Source: a virus. From it: a stretch of DNA of 64,000 bases. The notes beneath the pieces were generated by a model. It was given only the letters and a program-made list of their open reading frames with translations, did not search any database and was not told where the DNA came from. Positions 1-6,550 of this stretch are shown piece after piece. The translations under genes and the position numbers were made by a program. The stretch's first letter is position 1. Each line of letters begins with the position of its first letter. The stretch spans positions 1 through 64,000 of IMG/VR virus record IMGVR_UViG_3300009285_005282. One strand, 5' to 3'.

Positions 1-1
1 G

Positions 2-166
2 GCGGAGACGGCGGAGGCGTGGGCGGCGGCGGCGGCGTGGGCGGAGGCTGTGGCGCCGTGGGCGGAGGCGGCGTGGGCGGAGGCTGTGGCGCTGGAGGAG
101 GAACAAGTCCGGCAGGCAGAAGATCTCCGCTCAGAGATCCCGGAATGGCCGGGCGAGGTGACGTGA
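2..166 (+). CDS. Partial Ala/Trp-rich paralogue (C-terminal end)
   Basis: C-terminal end of a gene that starts left of the window. Read in the frame of base 2 it gives an Ala/Trp/Glu-rich helical stretch with repeated WAEA units, then RQAEDLRSEIPEWPGEVT before TGA. The same closing block ends the four complete paralogues in this window, which fixes the reading frame. Its TGA shares its last base with the ATG of the next gene (TGATG), so the two are translationally coupled. The function of the family is unknown to me. Confidence 0.75.
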   Translation, partial: AETAEAWAAAAAWAEAVAPWAEAAWAEAVALEEEQVRQAEDLRSEIPEWPGEVT

Positions 167-729
167 TGAACGCGTTTGAATGGGGTCGCGCTCGTGGCTC
201 GTACCCCGAGGAGTTGAAATGGCGAAAATCGCTGGGTCCAGACGCTACCCAAGCCGACGCCTGGCGGCTGTGTCAGCACGGAGGTTGGATGATCTGGCAA
301 CTTCAGCAGGGATTGTCAGCCATTGAGCTTCAAACGGTGATGCCCATGGTATTGCGGGCTACAGACAGAACTGTCGAACGTGTAGTTCGTCGCGGATTGA
401 AGCTGGAGGTGACGCTGGCGGGCGGCTACCGACGATGGGCCAAGGATTGGTTGTCCGAAAAAGACAGAACGAGCTCGGCAGCGGAACACGCAGCGTATTT
501 GACAGCGGAGTGGGCGGCGGAGCAAGCGGAGATCGCCGGGTTGGCGAACGCGGCAACGAATGCAGCAGCGTGGTTGGCGAACGCGAGGATGGAGTGGGCA
601 ACGGAGAACGCGGCAAATGCGCTGAAGTCGGTGCTGATAGCAATGGTGTGGGCGGGAGAGGACAGGACTTTACAAGCGGGGGATCTCCGCATGGAAATCC
701 CGGTGTGGCCGGGCAAGGTGGCACGATGA
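166..729 (+). CDS. Ala/Trp-rich paralogue A (MNAFEWG family)
   Basis: A 187-residue protein of an unrecognised phage family with three parts. Residues 1 to about 105 form a conserved N-terminal domain (MNAFEWG, then a KSLGPDATQADAWRLC block, then a WQL..GLS..ELQTVMP helix and RATDRTVERVVRR). About 60 residues of Ala/Trp/Glu-rich sequence with WAAE-type spacing follow, and the protein ends with the DLRMEIPVWPGKV tail. The ATG is chosen because the conserved domain starts there and because it overlaps the upstream TGA. The ORF can be extended upstream, but only into the reading of the previous gene in another frame. Its TGA overlaps the next ATG (ATGA). Cytoplasmic and mostly helical by inspection; function unknown. 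Confidence 0.82.
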   Translation: MNAFEWGRARGSYPEELKWRKSLGPDATQADAWRLCQHGGWMIWQLQQGLSAIELQTVMPMVLRATDRTVERVVRRGLKLEVTLAGGYRRWAKDWLSEKDRTSSAAEHAAYLTAEWAAEQAEIAGLANAATNAAAWLANARMEWATENAANALKSVLIAMVWAGEDRTLQAGDLRMEIPVWPGKVAR

Positions 730-1340
730 ACGCGTTTGAATGGGGCCTGGCCCACGGGTCGTGTCCTGAGGCGCTGGATTGGCGGAAGTCGTTGGGTCCA
801 GAAGCCACTCAGGCTGACGCTTGGCGGTTGTGTCCGCTGGTAGATTGGATGGTTTGGCAGCTTCGTCATGGGCTGTCGGTCGACGAGCTGCAAACGGTAA
901 TCCCCGCGCTACTGCGGGCTACCGACAAAAGCGTCGTGCACCGAATTCGCTGCACGTTGGCGTCGCTGGAGGGAAACGACGCACCGTGGACTGCCACCTG
1001 GCGACAGTGGGCAGAGCGCTGGCTGTCCGGGGAGAACCGGTCGGTGGTGTCAGCGTGGGAAATGGAGGAAATGATGTGGGGGACGGTGGGGGCGCGGGAG
1101 GCGTGGGAAGCGGCGTGGGCTGCGGCGTGGGCTGCGGAGGCGGAGGCGGCTGCACAGGATGCGGATGCGGGGGTGGCGGTGGCGAGGGCTGCGGGGGCAG
1201 CACGGGCAGCGGGAGCGGGGGCAGCACGGGCAGCGGGAGCGGGGGCTACACGGGCAGCACGGGCAGCGGGGGCGACGGTGGAGGCCGTCCAAGCGGAATA
1301 TCTCCGCGAGGAAATCCCGGAGTGGCCGGGGGAGGTGTAG
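726..1340 (+). CDS. Ala/Trp-rich paralogue B (MNAFEWG family)
   Basis: A 204-residue paralogue of the preceding gene with the same start (MNAFEWGLAHGSCPEAL), the KSLGPEATQADAWRLC block, and the LEGNDAPWTATWRQWAERWLSGE segment that marks the end of the conserved domain. The middle is a simple Ala/Gly/Arg tract (repeated ARAAGAG) encoded by near-identical GC-only DNA, so it probably changes length easily. The end is LREEIPEWPGEV. The start overlaps the TGA of paralogue A. It is the third of three head-to-tail copies at this end of the window. Function not recognised. Confidence 0.82.
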   Translation: MNAFEWGLAHGSCPEALDWRKSLGPEATQADAWRLCPLVDWMVWQLRHGLSVDELQTVIPALLRATDKSVVHRIRCTLASLEGNDAPWTATWRQWAERWLSGENRSVVSAWEMEEMMWGTVGAREAWEAAWAAAWAAEAEAAAQDADAGVAVARAAGAARAAGAGAARAAGAGATRAARAAGATVEAVQAEYLREEIPEWPGEV

Positions 1341-1344
1341 GTCA

Positions 1345-1974
1345 ATGACTTGTACCGGCAGGCTGTTTTCCACGTATGTGCAAGGGAAGCGTGACCTCTG
1401 CGGCGCTAATCTCTGTAGCGCGGACCTTCACGGCGTCAACCTCTGCCGTGCCAATCTCTTCTACGCCAATCTCCGCGGCGCTGACCTCTCTGATGTCAAC
1501 CTCTACGCTGCTGACCTCCGCCATGCTGATCTTTCCGGCGCCAATCTTCGCGGCGCCAATCTCCACCACGCCGACCTCCATAACGCCGACCTCAGTAACA
1601 CTGATTTCTCCAATGCTGATCTCGCTGGCACAGTTCTCGACCCCAACGCCCATGTTCCGCGCTGCTCCGCCTACGTAATTAGGGAGCTTGGGTTGGAGCT
1701 AGGGGTGGAGGATGGCCGCGATGTAGTGCGGGGGTGGAGAACGGCTAAAAGTCAGCATGTCAAGGGATATGAATACGTATGGGGGTGGTACAACGCCCCC
1801 GTGTTTTCGGTGGATACCCGCACCGCGTGCCACCCCGGACTGTACCTCGCAAGCAGGCGATGGCTAAGGGAAGAGTACCCTAACGTTGAGCTCGTGCGGT
1901 GTTGGTGCTACCGTGACGAAATGGTCGTTACATGGGAGAAGGCGCGGGCAAAGTGGCTGTGTATAACGGACTGA
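1345..1974 (+). CDS. Pentapeptide-repeat protein with conserved C-terminal domain
   Basis: A 209-residue protein. Residues about 15-105 are A(D/N)LxxADL-type pentapeptide repeats (GANLCSADLHGVNLCRANL and onward), which in this superfamily fold into a right-handed quadrilateral beta-helix; some members mimic DNA and bind gyrase. Residues about 105-209 form a non-repeat domain with VRGWRTAKSQHVKGYEYVWG, YNAPVFSVDT, CHPGLYLASRRWL and LVRCWCYRDEMVV. That domain recurs almost unchanged in the minus-strand protein at 18131-18826, so the two are paralogues. The ATG has GGAGG 10 nt upstream. What the C-terminal domain does is not known to me; inhibition of a DNA-binding enzyme is only a possibility. 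Confidence 0.85.
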   Translation: MTCTGRLFSTYVQGKRDLCGANLCSADLHGVNLCRANLFYANLRGADLSDVNLYAADLRHADLSGANLRGANLHHADLHNADLSNTDFSNADLAGTVLDPNAHVPRCSAYVIRELGLELGVEDGRDVVRGWRTAKSQHVKGYEYVWGWYNAPVFSVDTRTACHPGLYLASRRWLREEYPNVELVRCWCYRDEMVVTWEKARAKWLCITD

Positions 1975-2066
1975 AGACTTCTGTCGCGCATGTTGCGGCT
2001 GTTGTTCCCCTGTAGCCTGCAGGTGGGCAACGGCGATCCTGCTCGGGTGAGCAGGCCGGCGGTGGT

Positions 2067-2135
2067 TGGGTCGAGGCAGTGGGCCGCGGCGATACACACC
2101 TGTCGCCCGTCCGGGTTCGAGCCCCGGCGATCCGC
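2067..2135 (+). other. tRNA-like leader element (degenerate tRNA or structured 5' leader)
   Basis: A 69-nt element just upstream of the next ribosome site. It has a perfect T-arm-like hairpin (CCGGG TTCGAGC CCCGG, 2111-2127), and a 7-bp acceptor-like pairing between TGGGTCG (2067-2073) and CGATCCG (2128-2134) with two G-T wobbles. A short GGC/GCC arm and a longer central hairpin (GGCGA/TCGCC) lie between. It lacks the usual T at position 8 and a 7-nt anticodon loop, so I do not call a functional tRNA. Its 3' half recurs at 2866-2888. Confidence 0.35.
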
Positions 2136-2149
2136 TGAGGAGGTGACTA

Positions 2150-2344
2150 GTGAACTCCGATTTTCGGGTTTACGCTGGGTGTTCGGGGTGCGGGAGCGCG
2201 CTCGAAATTGCCGTGCTTTCGACACAAGGACCGTTGCACGTAGTTCTGGAAGTCCGTCCGTGCCCGAGGTGTTTGGAGGCTGTCGAAGACAAGGCACGAG
2301 AAGAGGAAAGGGTGCTGTGCGAGGCTGAGGAGGTAGGTCGATGA
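2150..2344 (+). CDS. Small zinc-ribbon protein (64 aa)
   Basis: A 64-residue protein with two CxxC knuckles (CSGC near residue 11 and CPRC near 39) that could hold one zinc, followed by a charged helix (EDKAREEERVL). The GTG start has AGGAGGTG five bases upstream. A close duplicate lies at 3759-3932: both read MNSDF.VYA.CS.CGSALEIAV and then share LSTQGPLHVVLE. No catalytic motif is visible; such small zinc proteins are often nucleic-acid or protein binding, but no specific role can be assigned. Confidence 0.8.
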   Translation: MNSDFRVYAGCSGCGSALEIAVLSTQGPLHVVLEVRPCPRCLEAVEDKAREEERVLCEAEEVGR

Positions 2345-2406
2345 CAGCAGCGGTGAAACTAGTATGCAGATGCTGTGAGTGGGGGGTGGATCGTGGGCAG
2401 CCGTAA
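2341..2406 (+). CDS. Possible 21-aa Cys-rich mini-ORF
   Basis: ATG overlaps the TGA of the preceding gene (ATGA) and has GAGGAGG eight bases upstream. It encodes 21 residues with a CRCC cluster and ends at TAA inside the start region of the next gene. The coupling and ribosome site argue that it is translated; the very short length means it could instead be a coupling leader for the downstream nuclease-like gene. Confidence 0.4.
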   Translation: MTAAVKLVCRCCEWGVDRGQP

Positions 2407-2818
2407 CAAAGAAACCCGCGGAGAGTGGCAGACGGCCCGCGAGCTTCGGGCGGCACTCGGCGGCAACGTGGTCGTGCGCCGCGGGGAGTGGTCTGGTGGG
2501 CTACGGGGCGAGCCGAACGTAGTGGTTGAGGAGCGCCCCTGGTGGATTGACGTGAAAACCTTTCCCTCGCGGAAGCCCTGGCTCGACCACGTCGCGGCGC
2601 TCCACCGGGCGGAGAAGGGCTGCGAGTTTTCGGAGGAACCATGGTGGATTTCCTGGGTGGTGGTACGTGAGAGCCGCCGTCCTCCGATGGTAGTAACCCG
2701 GCTTGGGGTGCTGAACTCGATCTATGCCGGCGAGATACTGCCACATTCGGGGGAGATGGTCGTCATCGCACCATGGGCCGCGGTGCTGACTCATCTGGAA
2801 CGGTGGGGAAGGAGGTAG
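2393..2818 (+). CDS. PD-(D/E)XK-fold resolvase-like protein, possibly inactive
   Basis: A 141-residue protein with the layout of small phage PD-(D/E)XK nucleases (Holliday-junction-resolvase-like). It has an N-terminal GSRNKETRGEWQTARELR helix with Glu11, a VVVRRGEWSGG strand-turn, then PNVVVEERPWWIDVK. In relatives the metal-binding pair is an Asp in the P-D-V position and the (D/E)xK strand. Here the first is Asn42 and the second is Asp53-Lys55, so one acidic ligand is replaced. The GTG at 2393 is preferred because GGGGGGTGG lies just ahead; an alternative GTG at 2375 adds six residues. Nuclease activity is uncertain. Confidence 0.6.
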   Translation: MGSRNKETRGEWQTARELRAALGGNVVVRRGEWSGGLRGEPNVVVEERPWWIDVKTFPSRKPWLDHVAALHRAEKGCEFSEEPWWISWVVVRESRRPPMVVTRLGVLNSIYAGEILPHSGEMVVIAPWAAVLTHLERWGRR

Positions 2819-2865
2819 CGAGTTTACGCCATCACATTGTACGGAGGTGGTCAGGTCGAGGTGGT

Positions 2866-2888
2866 GGTTCAAGCCCCGGTGATCCGTT
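2866..2888 (+). repeat. Second copy of the tRNA-like 3' leader block
   Basis: 23 bases (GGTTCAAGCCCCGGTGATCC and three more) match the 3' part of the tRNA-like element at 2114-2136 with three differences. In both places the block sits directly before an AGGAGGTG ribosome site, and both copies are preceded by a GGTCGAGG stretch. This copy lacks about 37 bases of the middle and cannot form the T-stem, so it looks like a deleted derivative. A TATAAG string follows at 2888-2893 but overlaps the ribosome site. Confidence 0.5.
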
Positions 2889-2907
2889 ATAAGGAGGTGC
2901 TACACAA

Positions 2908-3231
2908 ATGCTTTGTCTAGCTTGCGGAGACTGCTGCGCTCGGTTCTCGCCGTTGACTGAAGACGAAACTATTGAATGTCCGCATCTGCGGCGAAAGGGG
3001 GACGTCGCCTACTGCGCGATCTACCCATGTCATCCCGCGGCGCGCGACATTCGGCCGAAGCAGTGTCGGGATCACGACTACCCCAGCTCCGTGTGTCCTG
3101 TAGGTCGAGACGTGCTGGGAATTCACGACGCCAATGCGTTGGCGGCGCGTGAGTGCGCGTTGACGGCGCTGCTCCCGGTAGGCAGTCGCAGGGACATCAG
3201 AGAGGGTGCTGAGGAGGTGCGTGGTGGGTAG
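2908..3231 (+). CDS. YkgJ-type cysteine-cluster protein
   Basis: A 107-residue protein opening with MLCLACGDCCARF, the CxxCxxCC-type cluster of the YkgJ / UPF0153 family, and continuing with further cysteines (IECPHL, CAIYPCHP, KQCRDHDYP, CPVG). Family members are thought to chelate zinc or iron-sulphur; their biochemical role is not established. The ATG follows AAGGAGGTG at the usual distance. The next gene starts inside its 3' end. A second, more diverged CxxCxxCC protein is at 14171-14416. Confidence 0.72.
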   Translation: MLCLACGDCCARFSPLTEDETIECPHLRRKGDVAYCAIYPCHPAARDIRPKQCRDHDYPSSVCPVGRDVLGIHDANALAARECALTALLPVGSRRDIREGAEEVRGG

Positions 3232-3769
3232 ATACGAGAAAGTCGGAGGTGTGGTCATCGACCACCAAACCGGGTTGATCTGGCAGGAGGACGCGCACGG
3301 TCCTTTCTCCTGGGACGATGCAATGGCCTACCCAGAAACGCTCGGGGGTGGGTGGATAGTGCCGACCATCCACGAGTTGTTTTCGCTCGTGGATACTACC
3401 CGGCTCGCCCCGGCCAGTGGGTTCCCGGGGGTGCCGAGCGCGGTGTTCTGTTCGTCCACGCCTTGTTCCGGCACCATCTCCCGCGTGTGGTCCGTCCACT
3501 TCGCAAACGGCAAGCCTGGGCACACCGACAAGGCGGGCACGTACTACGTGCGGTGCGTGCGTGGAGGACCCATGCGGGAGAAACCAAGAGATCCGCGAGA
3601 AGATGCGATCTTCGGCGCGGAGTTTGTCCAGTCGATGAGGTTTTATCTGAACGAAGTTGGCCCAAATGAAGCGGCCTTTCTGGCAGCCGTCGCCGCCAGA
3701 AAGGCTGTGAGGGCATACCGGGAAGGGGTGAGCGACAGGTGGAAGCGGGAGGTAAGTGATGAACTCTGA
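3224..3769 (+). CDS. Lcl C-terminal / DUF1566-like domain protein
   Basis: A 181-residue protein. Residues about 8-115 match the Lcl C-terminal (DUF1566) pattern: VVIDHQTGLIWQEDA, then FSWDDAMAYPETLGGGWIVP, IHELFSLVD, VFCSSTPC, and the closing TYYVRCVRGG. This is a C-type-lectin-like beta fold seen in secreted or surface proteins, but no signal peptide is visible here. The remaining 60 residues are helical and charged. GTG at 3224 is chosen because AGGAGG lies six bases upstream; GTG 3221 is also possible. It overlaps the previous gene by 8 bases and the next by 11. Ligand unknown. Confidence 0.7.
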   Translation: MGRYEKVGGVVIDHQTGLIWQEDAHGPFSWDDAMAYPETLGGGWIVPTIHELFSLVDTTRLAPASGFPGVPSAVFCSSTPCSGTISRVWSVHFANGKPGHTDKAGTYYVRCVRGGPMREKPRDPREDAIFGAEFVQSMRFYLNEVGPNEAAFLAAVAARKAVRAYREGVSDRWKREVSDEL

Positions 3770-3932
3770 CTTTCAGGTTTACGCTGAGTGTTCAGAATGT
3801 GGGAGTGCGCTCGAAATTGCCGTGCTCTCGACACAGGGACCGCTGCACGTAGTGTTGGAAATACGCCCGTGCCAGAAGTGCCTGGAGGCCGCTGAGGACA
3901 GGGCGCGAGAAGAGGAAGAGGCGGTAAGATGA
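3759..3932 (+). CDS. Small zinc-ribbon protein (57 aa), duplicate of 2150-2344
   Basis: A 57-residue near-copy of the 64-residue protein at 2150-2344, with the same two CxxC knuckles (CSEC, CQKC) and the shared LSTQGPLHVVLE core. It differs at the C-terminus, where it ends EEEEAVR. The ATG overlaps the last codons of the upstream gene and its TGA overlaps the next ATG, so it sits in a coupled run. The strong similarity at DNA level suggests a recent duplication. Role unknown. Confidence 0.8.
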   Translation: MNSDFQVYAECSECGSALEIAVLSTQGPLHVVLEIRPCQKCLEAAEDRAREEEEAVR

Positions 3933-4117
3933 TTTTCAAAATACAGCCGAAGATAGTGTGTGTCTCGTGCGGTGGAGAAATCGAAATCGAGGCCCACGAT
4001 GTGGACAGAGTGTTTGATGGCCCAGTGGTGGTGATAATAAGGGTCAATCCCTGTCAAAAGTGCACCGACGCCGCTGTCGCCGCCGCCGTCGCCGCGGTTA
4101 CTGAGGGGAGCGACTAG
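3929..4117 (+). CDS. Small zinc-ribbon-like protein (62 aa)
   Basis: A 62-residue protein with CVSC near residue 11 and CQKC near residue 42, the same spacing logic as the two zinc-ribbon paralogues beside it, though the sequence between is different (GEIEIEAHDVDRVFDGP). It ends in an Ala/Val tail. ATG overlaps the preceding TGA (ATGA) and its TAG overlaps the next GTG. It is probably a diverged third member of the local zinc-ribbon set. Function unknown. Confidence 0.75.
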   Translation: MIFKIQPKIVCVSCGGEIEIEAHDVDRVFDGPVVVIIRVNPCQKCTDAAVAAAVAAVTEGSD

Positions 4118-4602
4118 TGGCCCACCTACTGACGAAGTGCGGGGCCGGGCACGGGTATGGGGCCGGGTACGGGTCTGGATATGGGGACGGATATGGGTCT
4201 GGGCACGAAAACGGGGCCGGGCACGGAAACGGGAACGGGTTCGGGTTCGGGAACGGGTCTGGGTCCGGGCACGGGTTCGGGTCTGGGTGCGCGTACGGAA
4301 ACGGGCACGGGTTCGGACACGGGTTTGGGCATGGGGCCGGGTCCGGGGTCGGGTACAGGAACGCGGACGGGGAGGGAGCTGGGGCTCCGGTTGGTCGCGC
4401 TGACAGGTTCACAGTCGTCGTGTTCGCGCCCTGGCCCTACGTCCGTGTTGGCTGTGAGATCCACCAGATCGCATGGTGGCGCGAGCACTGGCGTGAGGTT
4501 GCAGGGGAGCACGACGTCGACATTGAAGAGTCGAAAGTGGCCGCCCTGCTCGACAGGGCCACTAAGATCTTGGCGAGCCCTGATAGGAGGGAAAATGGGT
4601 GA
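4117..4602 (+). CDS. Gly-rich repeat protein with C-terminal domain
   Basis: A 161-residue protein. Residues about 9-85 are a low-complexity (GxGxGx)n tract with His, Tyr, Asn, Ser and Phe in the variable places. It is encoded by a hexanucleotide-like GGGnnn repeat that stays open in all three forward frames. Residues about 90-161 look globular (RFTVVVFAPWPYVRVGCEIH, WWREHWREV, KVAALLDRATKIL). The GTG overlaps the upstream TAG and has GGGGAG six bases before it. The tract could be a flexible or assembling segment; no function can be assigned. Confidence 0.65.
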   Translation: MAHLLTKCGAGHGYGAGYGSGYGDGYGSGHENGAGHGNGNGFGFGNGSGSGHGFGSGCAYGNGHGFGHGFGHGAGSGVGYRNADGEGAGAPVGRADRFTVVVFAPWPYVRVGCEIHQIAWWREHWREVAGEHDVDIEESKVAALLDRATKILASPDRRENG

Positions 4603-4927
4603 TATGGACGAGCGAGACAATGATGGACTACCAACCCCGTGGGCGCTGGCCTGCGCTGCACTCAGCGACCACGGCTGTGAGTGCGACGATGACGAGCCGG
4701 GGACGTGCCTCGGCTGCCGTTGCGAGGCCGCGATGAGAGCGGAGCGTGCGCGCGCGGAGAGAGCCGAGCGGGCGTTTAGAATGCTCCGCGCAGCGCTAGA
4801 GGACTTGGAGCGGCGGACTGGCGTTCTTCGGTGTGCCACAGACAGGGAGGAAACTAGGAATTCGAGACTGTCTGAAAACAGGGAAGATAGGCGAGGCGGG
4901 AAAGAAGGAGATCGAGATGGTAATTGA
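4595..4927 (+). CDS. Cys-rich protein with charged helix (110 aa)
   Basis: A 110-residue protein starting MGDMDERDNDGLPTPWALAC with GGAGG five bases before ATG. It has a cysteine group (CECDDDEPGTCLGCRC, residues about 30-45) that could bind metal, followed by a long Arg/Glu/Ala helix and a strongly basic tail (RREDRRGGKEGDRDGN-like). The frame is open far upstream only because it runs through the Gly-rich repeat of the previous gene; that part is not translated in this frame. Function unknown. Confidence 0.65.
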   Translation: MGDMDERDNDGLPTPWALACAALSDHGCECDDDEPGTCLGCRCEAAMRAERARAERAERAFRMLRAALEDLERRTGVLRCATDREETRNSRLSENREDRRGGKEGDRDGN

Positions 4928-5501
4928 AGAGATCGAGCCGATACTTGGAGGAAAGGCGCTGGTGCTCAACGCTGACCGTAAAAAGGAGCTAGAGGACTTG
5001 GCTCGGCCGCTGATCGCGTGGCTCAACACCGCCTGTCATCCGCACGTTCGGGTGTTGATTGAGCCTACCAGGTTCACGCTGTTGGAGGACGTATACAGCG
5101 TCCCGATATACGATTACGAGGAAAGCCAGATGATCGAGCTGATGCCAGAGATCGACGACGACGACGACGATCTCGACTCGGACGGTTCCCCGCCTGGACG
5201 GGCAACGGTAGGAGGTATGACAGTTTGTTACGCCTCCGGGCGTCGGAGTTTGGGGGGACGAATGACCAGAAGACTAATGAAAGTGGATGTGGCTGATGGC
5301 CTCTTTTCTACGGAGAGGACGGTCTCTTTTCAGGGGTCGAAACGGCGCCATGTCCTGGTTGTAGATCAGCGCGTTCTTTCTCAGGATAGGCTACCCGTCT
5401 ACGTAATCAGCGAAGAGAACGGCGAGGCCCTCGTCTGTCTGCCGGCAGAGACTTTTGCAGGGGATTCCCGGGTGAGGGTCCCTGTAGCGTGTTTGGAGTA
5501 G
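4917..5501 (+). CDS. Phage small-protein domain fused to a second domain (194 aa)
   Basis: Residues 1-75 match a pattern I associate with many phage proteins of unknown role (LARPLIAWLNTACHPHVRV, then IEPTRFTLLEDVYSVPIYDY). An acidic linker (EIDDDDDDLDSD) follows, then a second segment (MTRRLMKVDVADGLFSTERT, RRHVLVVDQRVLSQDRLPVY, GEALVCLPAETF). Start ATG 4917 has AAGGAG six bases upstream. Internal ATGs at 5217 and 5262 are in frame with purine-rich stretches before them, so the second half may also be made separately. It could be a natural fusion of two genes. Confidence 0.65.
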   Translation: MVIEEIEPILGGKALVLNADRKKELEDLARPLIAWLNTACHPHVRVLIEPTRFTLLEDVYSVPIYDYEESQMIELMPEIDDDDDDLDSDGSPPGRATVGGMTVCYASGRRSLGGRMTRRLMKVDVADGLFSTERTVSFQGSKRRHVLVVDQRVLSQDRLPVYVISEENGEALVCLPAETFAGDSRVRVPVACLE

Positions 5502-5548
5502 GGAAAGAATTTTATGCGTTGCCATGGCCGCGCTAGTGAAGGAGCAAA

Positions 5549-5806
5549 ATGAAAGTGCACTGTGAAGTCGAAGAGGTGGAGTTAGACAACGACTCCGGCC
5601 GCGAGGTGCCCGGGGTCAGGGTAACTTGCTCAAGGTGTGGGCACAGCACTGAGTCCTTTGGGACCGCGGAGCCATCCGTAAGACGGTGCTATGCGCTGCT
5701 TCGAGAGGAGTGTCCGAACGGGGAGCACAACTACTATTGCGAAGATCCCGATAACCCCGGTCCAAGTACGGGAACGTCTGCCCGGTCGCCAAGGTTGAAG
5801 GAGTAA
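5549..5806 (+). CDS. Small conserved-type phage protein with Cys pair (85 aa)
   Basis: An 85-residue protein with VRVTCSRCGHSTESFGTAEPS, a strand plus CxxC knuckle, then RRCYALLREECPNGEHNYY. The ATG has GAAGGAG at normal spacing after a 47-base gap from the previous gene. The layout (beta strand, CxxCG, helix, CPxxEHNYY) resembles a small zinc-binding phage family of unknown function. No enzymatic motif is seen. Confidence 0.75.
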   Translation: MKVHCEVEEVELDNDSGREVPGVRVTCSRCGHSTESFGTAEPSVRRCYALLREECPNGEHNYYCEDPDNPGPSTGTSARSPRLKE

Positions 5807-5809
5807 GGG

Positions 5810-6217
5810 ATGACGCCGGGCCGTAGCTGCAGTTGTGTCTATGTTGACGTTGAGGGCACTGCCCGGCTGATCTCGGAAAAGGTCGTCCGGGCGCGAACCC
5901 AGCACGTCTGCGGCGAGTGCGGCGAGACCATCAAGCCGGGTCAGCGGTACGAACGTTTTCGAGGTGTGTACGACGACAAGCCCATGACACACCGAACGTG
6001 CGAGACCTGCCTCGACCTGCGCTCGACCTTGTTCTGCGGGGGGTGGACTTACGGCGGGGTCCGTGAGGACCTTCATGAGCACGTCGTCAACCTGTGTGGG
6101 GAAATTGACTCCTCGTGCCTGTTGGCGTTGACCCCGCGCGCTCGTGGCGTGGTGCTCGACATGATTGACACGTACTGGGAGAACGACGACTGGGAGAACG
6201 ACGACGAGGAGGTGTGA
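5810..6217 (+). CDS. Zinc-finger phage protein (135 aa)
   Basis: A 135-residue protein with a treble-clef-like cysteine pattern: HVCGECGETIKPGQRYERF, then HRTCETCLDLRSTLFCGGW, followed by helices (LHEHVVNLCGEI, LTPRARGVVLDMID) and an acidic tail (ENDDWENDDEEV). The CxxC..KPGQRYE form is like zinc knuckles of HNH and LIM type, but no HNH histidines are present. It lies three bases after the previous gene and its TGA overlaps the next start. Function unknown. Confidence 0.78.
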   Translation: MTPGRSCSCVYVDVEGTARLISEKVVRARTQHVCGECGETIKPGQRYERFRGVYDDKPMTHRTCETCLDLRSTLFCGGWTYGGVREDLHEHVVNLCGEIDSSCLLALTPRARGVVLDMIDTYWENDDWENDDEEV

Positions 6218-6537
6218 TGCTACAAGAGAGATTCATAGCGGGGGAGTCGGCCGTGGACCAGGAGATCCTGCGAGAGCTCGCTGAGTTGTTCGAGGCAGAC
6301 GACCCGAGGGAGCCTATGCGGAAGAGTTGGGACGTAGGCCCCTGGGGGCGGGACCGGGCGGTGGTCCGGCTTGAGGTGAAAACCGTGGAGGGGGTGCAGA
6401 AACGGGAGGTTCGGCTAGAGCTTCAGGGCTACCTCGGTACGTCGTTGGCGGCTGCCAGGGCTAACCACCGGATTCACCGGGAAGCCCTGGAGTTCACGGA
6501 GCGCGTGCTGACCCTGGTGGGTCAGCTGGGGATGTAG
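6217..6537 (+). CDS. Unknown protein closing the left plus-strand operon (106 aa)
   Basis: A 106-residue protein with a helix (QEILRELAELFEADD), two charged beta strands (RAVVRLEVKTVEGVQKREVR, then LELQGYLG), and a final helix. ATG 6217 is favoured because GAGGAGG lies four bases before it and it forms TGATG with the upstream stop; GTG 6214 is the alternative. It is the last gene before a perfect hairpin terminator and a convergent minus-strand gene. Not recognised. Confidence 0.72.
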   Translation: MLQERFIAGESAVDQEILRELAELFEADDPREPMRKSWDVGPWGRDRAVVRLEVKTVEGVQKREVRLELQGYLGTSLAAARANHRIHREALEFTERVLTLVGQLGM

Positions 6538-6550
6538 AGTGCTGTACCTG

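Noticed and set aside
2067-2135. Functional tRNA gene
   Set aside because: The T-arm and acceptor pairing are good, but position 8 is not T, the D-arm is minimal and the anticodon loop is not 7 bases, so it is listed only as tRNA-like.
2888-2893. Plus-strand TATAAG as a promoter for the Cys-cluster gene
   Set aside because: It overlaps the ribosome site (TATAAGGAGG), so a transcript starting there would lack the site; it is probably chance or part of the leader repeat.
4157-4594. Upstream extension of the 110-residue gene through the Gly-rich tract
   Set aside because: The frame is open only because of the frame-neutral repeat; the start at 4595 has its own GGAGG and the upstream reading is low-complexity Gly/Thr.
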